From Pseudotabrizicola sp. (GTDB lineage Bacteria > Pseudomonadota > Alphaproteobacteria > Rhodobacterales > Rhodobacteraceae): a DNA stretch of 64,000 nt. The stretch lies in assembly GCF_030656345.1 (NCBI RefSeq), contig NZ_JAUSNR010000002.1, positions 62,001 through 126,000 on the forward strand, given 5' to 3'. The notes under the pieces are model-generated. The model was not told where the DNA came from. It saw only the letters and a program-made list of their open reading frames with translations, and ran no database searches. The position numbers and the translations under genes are program-made. Positions 25,337 to 33,254 of this stretch are shown here, piece after piece; position 1 is the first letter of the stretch, and each line of letters opens with the position of its first letter.

Positions 25337-26386
25337 ATGATTGACAGCACGTTGACCCATGCCGCATCCCGTCGCCTGACCCTTGGTGTCGGGGCCTTGA
25401 TCGGCCTTTGCACCCTTGGCGCATCCATCCTTCTGGCCGTGGCGGTGGGCGCGGTGTCCATCCCGCTGCCAACGGTCGTGGGCGTTCTGGTGGGCAAGCT
25501 GATGCCGGGGATGGTCGAGGCCACATGGACCACAGGTGCCTCGGCGATTGTCTGGGAAATCCGCTTTCCCCGCGCGCTGCTGGCGGCGCTGGTGGGGGCG
25601 GGGCTGGGGCTGGTGGGAGCGGCCTTGCAAGCGGTGACGCGCAATCCGCTGGCGGACCCGCATCTGTTGGGTATCTCATCCGGGGCAGCGTTTGGAGCCA
25701 TTCTGGCGCTGTTGCACACCGGGTTGTTTCTGGGACTGCTGACGGTGCCTTTGCTGGCCTTTGCTGGCGCACTGGTGGCGGCGATGCTGGTGGTAGGGGT
25801 GGCGCAACTGGCGGGGGCGACCAGTGCGGACCGGCTGGTTCTGGCAGGCGTTGCCGTCAGCTTTATCGTGATGGCCGGGGCCAACGTTCTGATCTTTCTG
25901 GGTGATCCGCGCGCGACGCATACGGTGGTGTTCTGGATGCTTGGCGGCCTTGGCCTTGCGCAATGGGCGCATCTGATCTGGCCGCTGGCGGTGCTGGTGC
26001 CCACCGGCCTGTGGCTGTGGCTGCGCGCGCCCGAGATGAACGCGATGACAGTGGGTGATGAAACCGCCGCCACCCTTGGCATCGCACCTGCCCGGTTCCG
26101 GTTGCAGGTGTTTGTCGCAGGTGCGCTGATCACCGGAGTCATGGTGGCGTTTTCCGGGATCATCGGCTTTGTCGGCCTGATGATGCCGCATATTGTGCGC
26201 CTTGTGATGGGGGGCAACAACGCCCGCGTGCTGCCGTTTTCGGCCCTGTTCGGCGCGATTTTCCTGATCTGGGCCGATATCGTGGCCCGTGTTGTCATGG
26301 CGCCCGAAGATATGCCGATCGGCGTTGTGACGGGCCTGATTGGCGGCGTGTTCTTTGTCGGCCTGCTGGCGCGGCGCAGGATGTAG
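25337..26386 (+). CDS. FecCD/BtuC-type ABC permease
   Basis: The 349-residue permease has about ten hydrophobic helices. The family markers G-A-G-L-G-L-V-G-A-A-L-Q and the coupling segment R-N-P-L-A-D-P-H-L-L-G-I-S-S-G lie near residues 85-120, and G-F-V-G-L-M-M-P-H near residue 280. The ATG at 25337 follows GGAGGG and avoids a longer frame overlapping the binding-protein gene. Together with the ATPase and binding protein it completes a FecBCD-type importer. No TonB-dependent receptor gene occurs in the window, although a chelate importer would normally need one. Confidence 0.9.
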   Translation: MIDSTLTHAASRRLTLGVGALIGLCTLGASILLAVAVGAVSIPLPTVVGVLVGKLMPGMVEATWTTGASAIVWEIRFPRALLAALVGAGLGLVGAALQAVTRNPLADPHLLGISSGAAFGAILALLHTGLFLGLLTVPLLAFAGALVAAMLVVGVAQLAGATSADRLVLAGVAVSFIVMAGANVLIFLGDPRATHTVVFWMLGGLGLAQWAHLIWPLAVLVPTGLWLWLRAPEMNAMTVGDETAATLGIAPARFRLQVFVAGALITGVMVAFSGIIGFVGLMMPHIVRLVMGGNNARVLPFSALFGAIFLIWADIVARVVMAPEDMPIGVVTGLIGGVFFVGLLARRRM

Positions 26387-26424
26387 CGTTGCAAGGTGAC
26401 GCGTCGGTGCTTGTGGGATGTTAT

Positions 26425-26437
26425 GTTATAGTATAAC
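26425..26437. promoter_or_regulatory. Predicted Zur box 2
   Basis: GTTATAGTATAAC is a perfect 6-1-6 palindrome, 25 bp before the GTG of the Fur-family gene. Its core matches box 1 at every position except the centre. It probably autoregulates zur and the downstream GTPase unit. Confidence 0.8.
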
Positions 26438-26462
26438 CATCTTGCCGAACCGAGAGGCTGCC

Positions 26463-26903
26463 GTGACCAAGTCGATCCCGCCCCATCCAGTGACCGCTGT
26501 GCTGTCCGGCAACGATTTGCTGGTCTTTGATGTGCTGCGTGCAGCCAACGGCCCGGCTTCGGCCTATGACATTCTTGATCGCCTGAAGCCGGAACGCCCC
26601 CGCATTGCGCCGACGACAATTTACCGCGCGTTGGAGCACTTGATCCGTGCGGGGCGTGTGCGTCGCATTGAATCACTGAACGCCTATCTTGCGGCCACGG
26701 AGGCAGGTGACCGGGCGGTTGTCTTCGCGATTTGCGATGATTGCGGCCGGGTGCAAGAGCGCGATGCTGGTACCGAAGTGGGGCGCATCACCAAAGCGTT
26801 GGCACGCGATGGATTTCGCCCGACCCATCCGGTCGTCGAGGTGCACGGCCGCTGTGGCGATTGTGAAGCGGGCTCTAACAGCGTGGCAGGGGGCAAGCCA
26901 TGA
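26463..26903 (+). CDS. zur: Fur-family regulator, predicted Zur
   Basis: The 146-residue protein has an N-terminal winged helix (P-T-T-I-Y-R-A-L-E-H-L near residues 46-56) and a dimerisation domain with the two C-x2-C pairs of the Fur structural zinc site: C-D-D-C near residue 91 and C-G-D-C near residue 133. The histidine in P-V-V-E-V-H is conserved in Fur/Zur proteins. I chose the GTG at 26463 after CGAGAGG; the longer frame would start inside the Zur box. The palindrome before the gene and the zinc-sparing neighbours support Zur rather than Fur or Mur. Confidence 0.85.
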   Translation: MTKSIPPHPVTAVLSGNDLLVFDVLRAANGPASAYDILDRLKPERPRIAPTTIYRALEHLIRAGRVRRIESLNAYLAATEAGDRAVVFAICDDCGRVQERDAGTEVGRITKALARDGFRPTHPVVEVHGRCGDCEAGSNSVAGGKP

Positions 26904-27241
26904 CCGGCTTCAGCCTGATCGTGGCGGGGCTTGGCCTGCGGCTGGCTGTGGCAGCCCTTGTATCGGGCCTGCTCTGGGCGGCTTTTGCGCTGGGTGGCCT
27001 GAGCCATGCCCGCGATGTGGCCGCACTGATCACACAGATGAAGGCCGAGTCCATCACGGCCGTTTTCGTCGAAAACACCCCGGACAGTCGCCTGCTCGGG
27101 CAGATTCCTGCGGAAACCGGGGCAAAGGTTGGCGGCACGTTGTTTTCCGACGCGCTGTCTGGCCCGGATGGACCGGCCAGCACCTACCTGAACATGATGC
27201 GCCACACCACCGCCACCCTCACCGCCGCTTTGAAGGAATGA
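26900..27241 (+). CDS. Chimeric protein: membrane segment plus C-terminal lobe of a ZnuA/AztC-like binding protein
   Basis: The 113-residue frame starts at an ATG overlapping the zur stop. Residues 1-33 form a hydrophobic helix that matches no binding protein. From about residue 34 on (A-R-D-V-A-A-L-I, then A-V-F-V-E-N-T, A-E-T-G-A-K-V-G-G-T-L-F-S-D-A-L-S and T-Y-L-N-M-M-R-H) it matches the last third of cluster A-I zinc/manganese binding proteins, which are normally about 300 residues. Only the final Asp ligand (S-D-A-L) of the metal site is kept. It may be a decayed znuA/aztC or a membrane-tethered remnant with a new role. Confidence 0.7.
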   Translation: MTGFSLIVAGLGLRLAVAALVSGLLWAAFALGGLSHARDVAALITQMKAESITAVFVENTPDSRLLGQIPAETGAKVGGTLFSDALSGPDGPASTYLNMMRHTTATLTAALKE

Positions 27242-27243
27242 CC

Positions 27244-28206
27244 ATGTCCGCACAAATCCCCGTTACCGTTCTCACCGGCTTTCTGGGTGCCGGAAAGACG
27301 ACGCTCCTGAACCGTATCCTGACCGAAAACCATGGCCGCAAGTTCGCCGTCATCATCAACGAGTTTGGTGAGACCGGCATCGACAACGACCTTGTCACCC
27401 ATGCCGATGAAGAAGTGTTCGAGATGAACAACGGCTGCATCTGCTGCACCGTGCGCGGTGATCTGATCCGCATCATCGGCGGACTGATGAAGCGCAAGGG
27501 GCTGGATGGTATCCTGATCGAGACCACGGGACTGGCTGATCCTGCCCCGGTGGCGCAGACCTTCTACGTCGATGCCGACGTCGCCGCCCGCACGCGGCTG
27601 GATGCGATCCTGACGGTTGCAGATGCGGTAAACCTTTCCACCCATCTGGACGAAAGCCACGAGGCTGCCGAGCAGATCGCCTTTGCCGACATCGTGCTGC
27701 TGAACAAGACCGACCTTGTGGATGCCGAAACGCTGACCGCGGTCGAGGCCCGGTTGCGCGCGATCAACCCAACGGCAAAGATCATCCGCACCGCGCGCTG
27801 CGACGTGGACCTTGATCAGGTGTTGGGCCTGAAAGCGTTTGAGTTGGACCGTGTGCTGGAGATCGAGCCGGATTTCCTGACCGAAGACCATGCGCATGAA
27901 CATGATGACGCGGTCACAAGCATCTCGCTGCATTCGGATGTGCCGATGAACCCCGACGCCTTCCAGATGTGGTTCAGCCGCCTTCTGCGCGAAAAGGGGC
28001 AAGACCTGCTGCGGTCCAAAGGCATCATCGACATGGCGGGCGAGGATCAACGCTATGTCGTTCAGGGCGTGCATATGCTGATGGACGGCAACCTCTTGGG
28101 TCCGTGGCCGACCGACAAGCCGCGCCAGACCAGACTGGTGTTCATCGGCCGCAATCTGGCCAGCATGGGTCTGCGCGAGGGATTTGAGTCGTGCAAGGCG
28201 GCGTGA
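27244..28206 (+). CDS. COG0523 (CobW/ZigA-type) GTPase, second copy
   Basis: The 320-residue GTPase is closer to canonical COG0523 proteins than the 21450 gene. It has Walker A G-F-L-G-A-G-K-T-T near residues 12-20, the C-x-C-C motif (G-C-I-C-C-T) near residues 64-68, N-K-T-D specificity motif near residue 156, and a histidine-rich linker (E-D-H-A-H-E-H-D-D) before the CobW_C domain. That linker is a common metal-binding feature. It lies 2 bp after the binding-protein-fragment gene in the predicted Zur unit 2. Two paralogues in one cluster suggest different client proteins. Confidence 0.9.
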   Translation: MSAQIPVTVLTGFLGAGKTTLLNRILTENHGRKFAVIINEFGETGIDNDLVTHADEEVFEMNNGCICCTVRGDLIRIIGGLMKRKGLDGILIETTGLADPAPVAQTFYVDADVAARTRLDAILTVADAVNLSTHLDESHEAAEQIAFADIVLLNKTDLVDAETLTAVEARLRAINPTAKIIRTARCDVDLDQVLGLKAFELDRVLEIEPDFLTEDHAHEHDDAVTSISLHSDVPMNPDAFQMWFSRLLREKGQDLLRSKGIIDMAGEDQRYVVQGVHMLMDGNLLGPWPTDKPRQTRLVFIGRNLASMGLREGFESCKAA

Positions 28207-29243
28207 CGCTTCCACCACCGCTGACCCGCCCGCCTGAGCCCACTGCCATCGAAAAGGTAGGCCGGTATTTCGATTGCGACGCGGTTCCGACTGGGGCGGT
28301 GGCTGTCGGTGACAGCGTCTATGCCAGCTTCGGCGATGGGCAGATCCGGGTGTTCCGCCCGAACCTGCCGGTGCAGGAGGTCCCAGCGCACAGGGGCGCA
28401 ATCCTGTGCGTAGCCCGCCACACCTCGGGCGTTCTGACGGGGGGCGACGATGGCCGCGTCCTGCATCTGGATGCGGACAAGGGGATGACCGAACTGGCCC
28501 GGCACGGCGGCAGTTGGGTCGATTGTGTCGCCACGCACCCAAAGGGTGCGTGGGCAGCCTCGGTCGGCAAGACCGCGCATCTGACGGACGTTGGGGGCCG
28601 CGTTTACGCCCTTGATCACCCCAGCACAGTTGGCGGCATGGCCTTTGACCGTAAGGGCGGGCGGCTGGCCGTGGCGCATTATGGCGGCGTCACGCTCTGG
28701 ACCCGTGGCCGGCGCGACTGGAAGGCATCATCGCTGAAATGGGCAGGCAGCCATGGGGCGGTGACGTGGAGCCCGGACAACCGGTTTCTTGTCACCACGA
28801 TGCAGGAAAATGCCCTGCACGGGTGGCGGCTGCGCGACAAGGCCGACATGCGGATGTCGGGCTATCCGGCCAAGGTCAAGTCGATGGACTGGGTCGGAAA
28901 ACTGCCCCACCTCGCCAGCAGTGGCGCGCAAGAGGCAATCTGCTGGCCCTTTGATGGCGCAAATGGCCCAATGGGGAAGCGACCGTTGACGCTGTGCCAT
29001 GACGGCGACGCCCTGGCGACCGCAGTTTGCGGCTTGCCGGGCCACGACGCCGTGCTGACCGGGTTCGAGAACGGCGTCGTGCTTTACAGCGAACTCGACA
29101 TGGGTTTCGATCCCTGTGTGATCAAGCGCCGCTCCGGGGCTGCGATCACCCATCTGGTGGTGACGCCCGACACCGGCTGGATGCTTGCCGCCGCCGAGGA
29201 CGGGCTGGTGCTCTGGGCTCCCTTGGGCAGGACAGACCGCTGA
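28191..29243 (+). CDS. WD40 beta-propeller protein linked to the zinc cluster
   Basis: A 350-residue cytoplasmic protein without signal peptide or membrane segment. Repeated units of about 40-45 residues end in aromatic/acidic turns of WD40 type (for example G-G-D-D-G-R-V-L-H-L-D, A-V-T-W-S-P-D-N-R-F-L-V, A-A-A-E-D-G-L-V-L-W), giving about seven blades. The GTG at 28191 overlaps the end of the GTPase gene; GTG at 28203 is an alternative. Its coupling to a COG0523 GTPase suggests that it is a scaffold or client receptor for metal transfer. This is inference from position; no enzymatic motif is visible. Confidence 0.8.
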   Translation: MQGGVTLPPPLTRPPEPTAIEKVGRYFDCDAVPTGAVAVGDSVYASFGDGQIRVFRPNLPVQEVPAHRGAILCVARHTSGVLTGGDDGRVLHLDADKGMTELARHGGSWVDCVATHPKGAWAASVGKTAHLTDVGGRVYALDHPSTVGGMAFDRKGGRLAVAHYGGVTLWTRGRRDWKASSLKWAGSHGAVTWSPDNRFLVTTMQENALHGWRLRDKADMRMSGYPAKVKSMDWVGKLPHLASSGAQEAICWPFDGANGPMGKRPLTLCHDGDALATAVCGLPGHDAVLTGFENGVVLYSELDMGFDPCVIKRRSGAAITHLVVTPDTGWMLAAAEDGLVLWAPLGRTDR

Positions 29244-29524
29244 TGTTTGGCCTGTTCAAACGCAAAGCCCCCGCCGATCCGGTCGTGACAGACCGCGTGA
29301 AGCTGTGGGTCGCCAGCGCGATGGGTTTGTGCGACCGCGACACCATCATGCTGGCCGAACTGGACTGCCGCGACCCCGGCTGCCCCGATCTGGAGACTGT
29401 GGTCACTGTCATCCTCTCCGACCGCCGCCAGTTCGTCCTGCGGTTTCCCGGCCCGATGGCGCGCGTGACCGAAGAAGGTGTGCAGTCGCTTTTTGCCCAA
29501 GGCCCGGTCGGCCACACCGAATGA
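29243..29524 (+). CDS. Small conserved-looking protein of the zinc cluster
   Basis: The 93-residue protein starts with a basic segment (M-F-G-L-F-K-R-K), then D-R-V-K-L-W, a cysteine-containing core with M-G-L-C-D-R-D-T-I-M-L-A-E-L-D-C-R-D-P-G-C-P-D-L-E-T, and a beta-rich tail. The three cysteines (C-x12-C-x4-C) could bind metal. The ATG overlaps the WD40 stop (TGATG). I recall similar small proteins beside COG0523 genes but cannot name a family. It is the last gene before the insertion-sequence debris, so the unit may once have been longer. Confidence 0.7.
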   Translation: MFGLFKRKAPADPVVTDRVKLWVASAMGLCDRDTIMLAELDCRDPGCPDLETVVTVILSDRRQFVLRFPGPMARVTEEGVQSLFAQGPVGHTE

Positions 29525-29656
29525 GCTGCCGATGCAGGCGGGCCAAGGGCCCGGGGCATCGCGCTCTTGTCTTCCCGTGCCAGCAAATGTGTTTAGGTGA
29601 CAGTGTTTTGTTCCCACGGTAATCCGCCCCGTTTTGGCGGGGCACGACCGTAGAAC

Positions 29657-30474
29657 CTACGCGGACATTTTCAGTTTCTGAGCGGGGTGAACCCGCCACT
29701 GCCCATGTTGGGGGCTCGTTGTTATAGGTCCATAGCCAGTCGGTGGCGATCTGCTGTGCCTCATCGATGGTTTCAAACTCTGATCGCCAAAGGCTTGCCA
29801 CGCCATTCGATGATCTGGTTCAGGGAACGGATGACCCGCTCTGCCGGCAGCGAGAAGTCGACCGTGATGTCCAGACCCTCACGGTCGAAATCGTCCAGCA
29901 CGTTCAGCAGCCGGAAATGGCGCCCGTCGCCGCGGTTTGAAGCGCAGGTTCAGCTCCAGCTCGCAGCATATCCTGTGGACCCGCTTGTGGTTCCAGATAT
30001 GGCCGTTGACGTTCCGCAGGTGCAGGAAGCACAGCCCGAGCCCCCAGGTCCTGTGGACATTCGTCAGCCCAACCAGCAGGTCGGCGATCATCTCGTTCTC
30101 TTCGTCGCGCTCCGGTCTGCAGCTCAAACAGGTCTCGCTGACGCCAAGCGCCCGGCGGGCCAGCGCGATGCTGTTCCCCTTCGTTGCCACCGCCTTCTCG
30201 GCCAGCTCCCGGCGCTGAGCAGGCGGCGTCACTTTTTCCAAGTGTCTCGAGAAGCAGGTCAGCCTGCATGCTCAGATCGGCAAACATGTGCTTCAGCCGC
30301 CGGTTCTCATCTTCCAGCGCCTTCATCTGGCTGATCATGGACGCATCGATGCTGCCATATTTCGCGCGCCATTTGTAAAAGGTCGTACTGCTGATCCCAT
30401 GCTCACGGCAAAACTCAGACGCGGCCAAACCGCCCCCGGCTTTCGGTGAAACGGCCCTTCTTCATCGGCATCAT
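29657..30474 (-). pseudogene. Degraded IS3-family transposase (OrfA/OrfB)
   Basis: Leftward fragments of an IS3-family (IS407/IS51-like) element. OrfA keeps E-F-C-R-E-H-G-I-S and F-Y-K-W-R-A-K-Y-G, but the N-terminal part after K-K-G-R-F-T-E is deleted with a frameshift. OrfB keeps its start (L-A-E-K-A-V-A-T-K), then jumps over the first catalytic Asp to [13 protein letters not shown] second deletion removes the residues between L-A-I-R-V and E-T-I-D-E-A-Q. The tail (T-Y-N-N-E, then N-M-G, then A-Q-K-L-K-M-S-A) needs two frameshifts. The element is clearly inactive. Confidence 0.85.
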
Positions 30475-30533
30475 CAGCCCGATGGCGCTTGCCGCCAAAC
30501 ACGCGCTCGGGCGCGACAAAATCCATGCCCCGA

Positions 30534-30767
30534 CTGACAAAGGCTGTTGCAACGGACAATGGAGACTACAGTTGTGTCGAGATCGCCACCTGCGACAAGG
30601 CCGCGATCACGGTGACCATGTCGCGCCCCGAGACCTCGGGCAATCGCAGCGCGGGCATGCATGTGAAGGCCGACTTCAAATATGACGTCGCACGGGACGT
30701 CTATATCTGCGCGACCGTGGATGAACTGACCCTTCGCTATACGCGCGAGGAAGACGGGCTCCTTGGG
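30534..30767 (+). pseudogene. IS1182-family transposase fragment
   Basis: About 78 residues (30534-30767) match the central part of IS1182-type transposases: T-D-N-G-D-Y, A-A-I-T-V-T-M-S-R-P-E-T-S-G-N-R, K-A-D-F-K-Y-D-V-A-R-D-V-Y-I-C and L-R-Y-T-R-E-E-D-G. Both ends of the protein are missing, including the C-terminal catalytic region, so it cannot transpose. A continuing open frame to 30974 does not match the family. Confidence 0.8.
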
Positions 30768-31005
30768 TCACCGACTACAACCGAACCGCCCACTTCGGCC
30801 CTTGGCTGCCAGAACCGGGGCGGATTCGCCCTGCACCTGAACATCGCAATCGCCCGACCCGCTGTACGCGATGACAGTTCCGCGCGCCGCCCGGTGGCAG
30901 GACAGAAGTCGCAACGCGCTATGAGACTGTTCCCCTTTTGCCTCAAACGCAGGCAGTCGGACATCAATCGTTGACTTGGACTCCGCAGGCCCGCACTGGA
31001 AGTGA

Positions 31006-33129
31006 ATGCAAAAAATTAACTATTTTCACGGATCCGGAATGGGAGACGGTATGGGCATGCTTCATCTGCAAGGAGGACGCGTGTCGCAGGCCGTCGGCTT
31101 GAGCCTGGGGGCGGTTGTCACGCTGTCCTGCATGGGCGCAACAGCTTTTGCGCAGGACCTGGTGTGCGATAGCGCGGCCCCGGTCGGGACAGAGGCATAT
31201 GAAATCTGTGATCTTGGCACGCTGGACACCGGAACGCGCAGCGGCGCATCGGGCATCAGTGCTGACGGGACTGTCGTGATCGGGTACGCCAACACCAGCG
31301 ACGGCATGCGCCCGTTCCGTTGGACGCAGAGTGGCGGAATGCAAAACCTTGGTGTGCTGTCCAACGCCCACACCACGGCAAGAGGCGTCAGTGCAGATGG
31401 TACTGTCGTGGTGGGTACCAGCTGGGATCGCGGATTCCGATGGGTTGAAGGTGTGGGACTGTCAGATATTGGCACTCTGGCCGGGGGGGACACCACGGCG
31501 AATGCGGTCAGTCCGGATGGATCTGTCGTTGTCGGATACAGCATGGTTTCAGATATCAAGCGTGCCTATCGCTGGACTGAAACCTCGATGGAAGCTCTCT
31601 TCGGCGGAGACCACAGCGAGGCCTTGGGCGTCAATTCTGATGGTACCGTCATCGTGGGACACTACTCCACCGGGTGGTGGGTCGCCTTCCGTTGGGTCGA
31701 AGGCGTTGGGATGCAGTCTTTGGGAAGCCTCGGTGGGTATGTCCGGAGTCAAGCGAACGCGGTGACCCCGGATGGTTCTATTGTTGTGGGTTCCGCTGCC
31801 ACCCCCGATGATTCAACACATGCCTTTCGCTGGGTCGCGAATGGCACAGGCGGTGTTTCCGGCAACCCCCAGATGGAAGACCTCGGCACGTTTGAGGGCG
31901 GAAGCAACAGCGACGCCACGGCTGTGAATGCCGATGGCACTGTCGTGGTGGGATCTTCCAACAATGGCGCATCAACCTGGGCATTCCGATGGGTTGAAGG
32001 CGAGGGCATGCAGAACCTTGGTGGATTGACCGGAGCATCCGACAGCATTGCCACCGGCGTGAGTGCCGACGGGTCTATCGTGGTGGGGGAGAGTGCAAGT
32101 TACGGAGATGATCACTTTGATATGGGGACAACCAGAGCCTTCATCTGGCGCGCTGGGAGCGGGTCGGATGGCGGTGGCACGATGGAAGACATTGCCAACC
32201 TCACCGCCTCTGTCCCGATCCTTGGCAATGACAGTGCGGTCGCACAAGCCGAACAGCAGTTTGCGCTGGGTCAGACCATGGGGCAGCAAGCTTTTGTGCA
32301 ATCCGGTCAGATGGTCATGTCTGCTCAGACCAATATCCAGCACACCGGGCGCAACCCGACGACGGTTGGCGCGCGCAATTCTTCGGTTGGCGCGATCAGC
32401 TTCGGGCGCGGGATCAGTGGCACAGTCACACTGGGCGCGACGCTCAGCCTGAGCGGCACCAGCCTGAAAAACAACGCGTTCGACATGGATACGGATGTGG
32501 GCGCAGCCCTGTGGGGCCAGTACAGCGCAGGGGGTGCCGCGCGCACAGGCCTGCAATTCAGCGGTGCAATCGGCTATATGACATCCGAGGGTGAAATCGC
32601 CCGTGGCCGTCTGTTGACAGATGTGCTTCTGGCGACAGGCTCTTCCACAGTCGAAACCCGGGCCGTACAGGCGAGCATTGGCCACGGGCTTGAGCATGGG
32701 GACTGGCTGATCACATCGCAGATTGGCATCGCGCATTACGACACCCGCCGCGAGGCCTATGCCGAAACCGGCGCCAGCTTTAACGCCAGCTATGACGAGA
32801 TGCGCAGCAGCCGGACCGTGGCAACGTTGGGTGTGACCGGCGCGTTTGACGTAAGTGAGCGTGGCCGTCTGGCACTCGGAGTTGGCGTCGACCGGGAACT
32901 GAACCCGGAACGTCCGCGCCTGACCGGGGCATCCGACATTCCCGGGCTGGCCACTTTCGATTTTGGTGGCACCTTCACACCGAACCGCACCCGCGGTTTC
33001 GCAACCGTTGACTACACCTATGCCTTTGAGAACGGGTCAAGCCTGACGGGAAATCTGCGGGTCGGCGACGCTGTCTATGGGACCACGCGTTCGGTGGGCG
33101 TTGGGGTCTCCTACAGCATGCAATTCTGA
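31006..33129 (+). CDS. HAF-repeat autotransporter (type V secreted outer-membrane protein)
   Basis: The 707-residue protein has a long N-terminal signal region (hydrophobic A-V-G-L-S-L-G-A-V-V, cleavage near A-F-A-Q, about residue 50). The passenger consists of seven to eight HAF-type repeats of about 40-45 residues with the pattern (A/S)-x-G-x-S-x-D-G-x-x-V-V-G followed by F-R-W (or A-F-R-W). From about residue 460 it becomes a beta-barrel translocator ending in S-Y-S-M-Q-F with a terminal Phe. It is probably a surface-exposed adhesin or passenger protein. It follows transposase fragments and ends at a hairpin, consistent with accessory DNA. Confidence 0.9.
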   Translation: MQKINYFHGSGMGDGMGMLHLQGGRVSQAVGLSLGAVVTLSCMGATAFAQDLVCDSAAPVGTEAYEICDLGTLDTGTRSGASGISADGTVVIGYANTSDGMRPFRWTQSGGMQNLGVLSNAHTTARGVSADGTVVVGTSWDRGFRWVEGVGLSDIGTLAGGDTTANAVSPDGSVVVGYSMVSDIKRAYRWTETSMEALFGGDHSEALGVNSDGTVIVGHYSTGWWVAFRWVEGVGMQSLGSLGGYVRSQANAVTPDGSIVVGSAATPDDSTHAFRWVANGTGGVSGNPQMEDLGTFEGGSNSDATAVNADGTVVVGSSNNGASTWAFRWVEGEGMQNLGGLTGASDSIATGVSADGSIVVGESASYGDDHFDMGTTRAFIWRAGSGSDGGGTMEDIANLTASVPILGNDSAVAQAEQQFALGQTMGQQAFVQSGQMVMSAQTNIQHTGRNPTTVGARNSSVGAISFGRGISGTVTLGATLSLSGTSLKNNAFDMDTDVGAALWGQYSAGGAARTGLQFSGAIGYMTSEGEIARGRLLTDVLLATGSSTVETRAVQASIGHGLEHGDWLITSQIGIAHYDTRREAYAETGASFNASYDEMRSSRTVATLGVTGAFDVSERGRLALGVGVDRELNPERPRLTGASDIPGLATFDFGGTFTPNRTRGFATVDYTYAFENGSSLTGNLRVGDAVYGTTRSVGVGVSYSMQF

Positions 33130-33149
33130 CGGCGGAGAAGCTCTCGGAC

Positions 33150-33173
33150 CCGGCCCTCGTGTGTGAGGGCCGG
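33150..33173 (+). terminator. Hairpin after the autotransporter
   Basis: CCGGCCCTC and GAGGGCCGG form a perfect 9-bp stem with a 6-nt loop (gtgtgt), 20 bp after the stop. There is no T-tract, but the position favours a terminator. Confidence 0.5.
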
Positions 33174-33254
33174 AGGACGCGCGGGGACTCTACCCCGCTT
33201 CCGGCTCAGCCGTGCGCGAGGCCTGCCATCTCTGGGCAGGCCCGCAGACATCTG

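Larger units (their letters stand above)
29525..31005. other. Insertion-sequence graveyard between zinc cluster and autotransporter
   Basis: Apart from the IS3 and IS1182 fragments, 29525-29656 and 30768-31005 hold no recognisable gene. The sequence between the two fragments (30475-30533) is short and unassigned. I could not locate intact terminal inverted repeats or target duplications. Confidence 0.6.
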
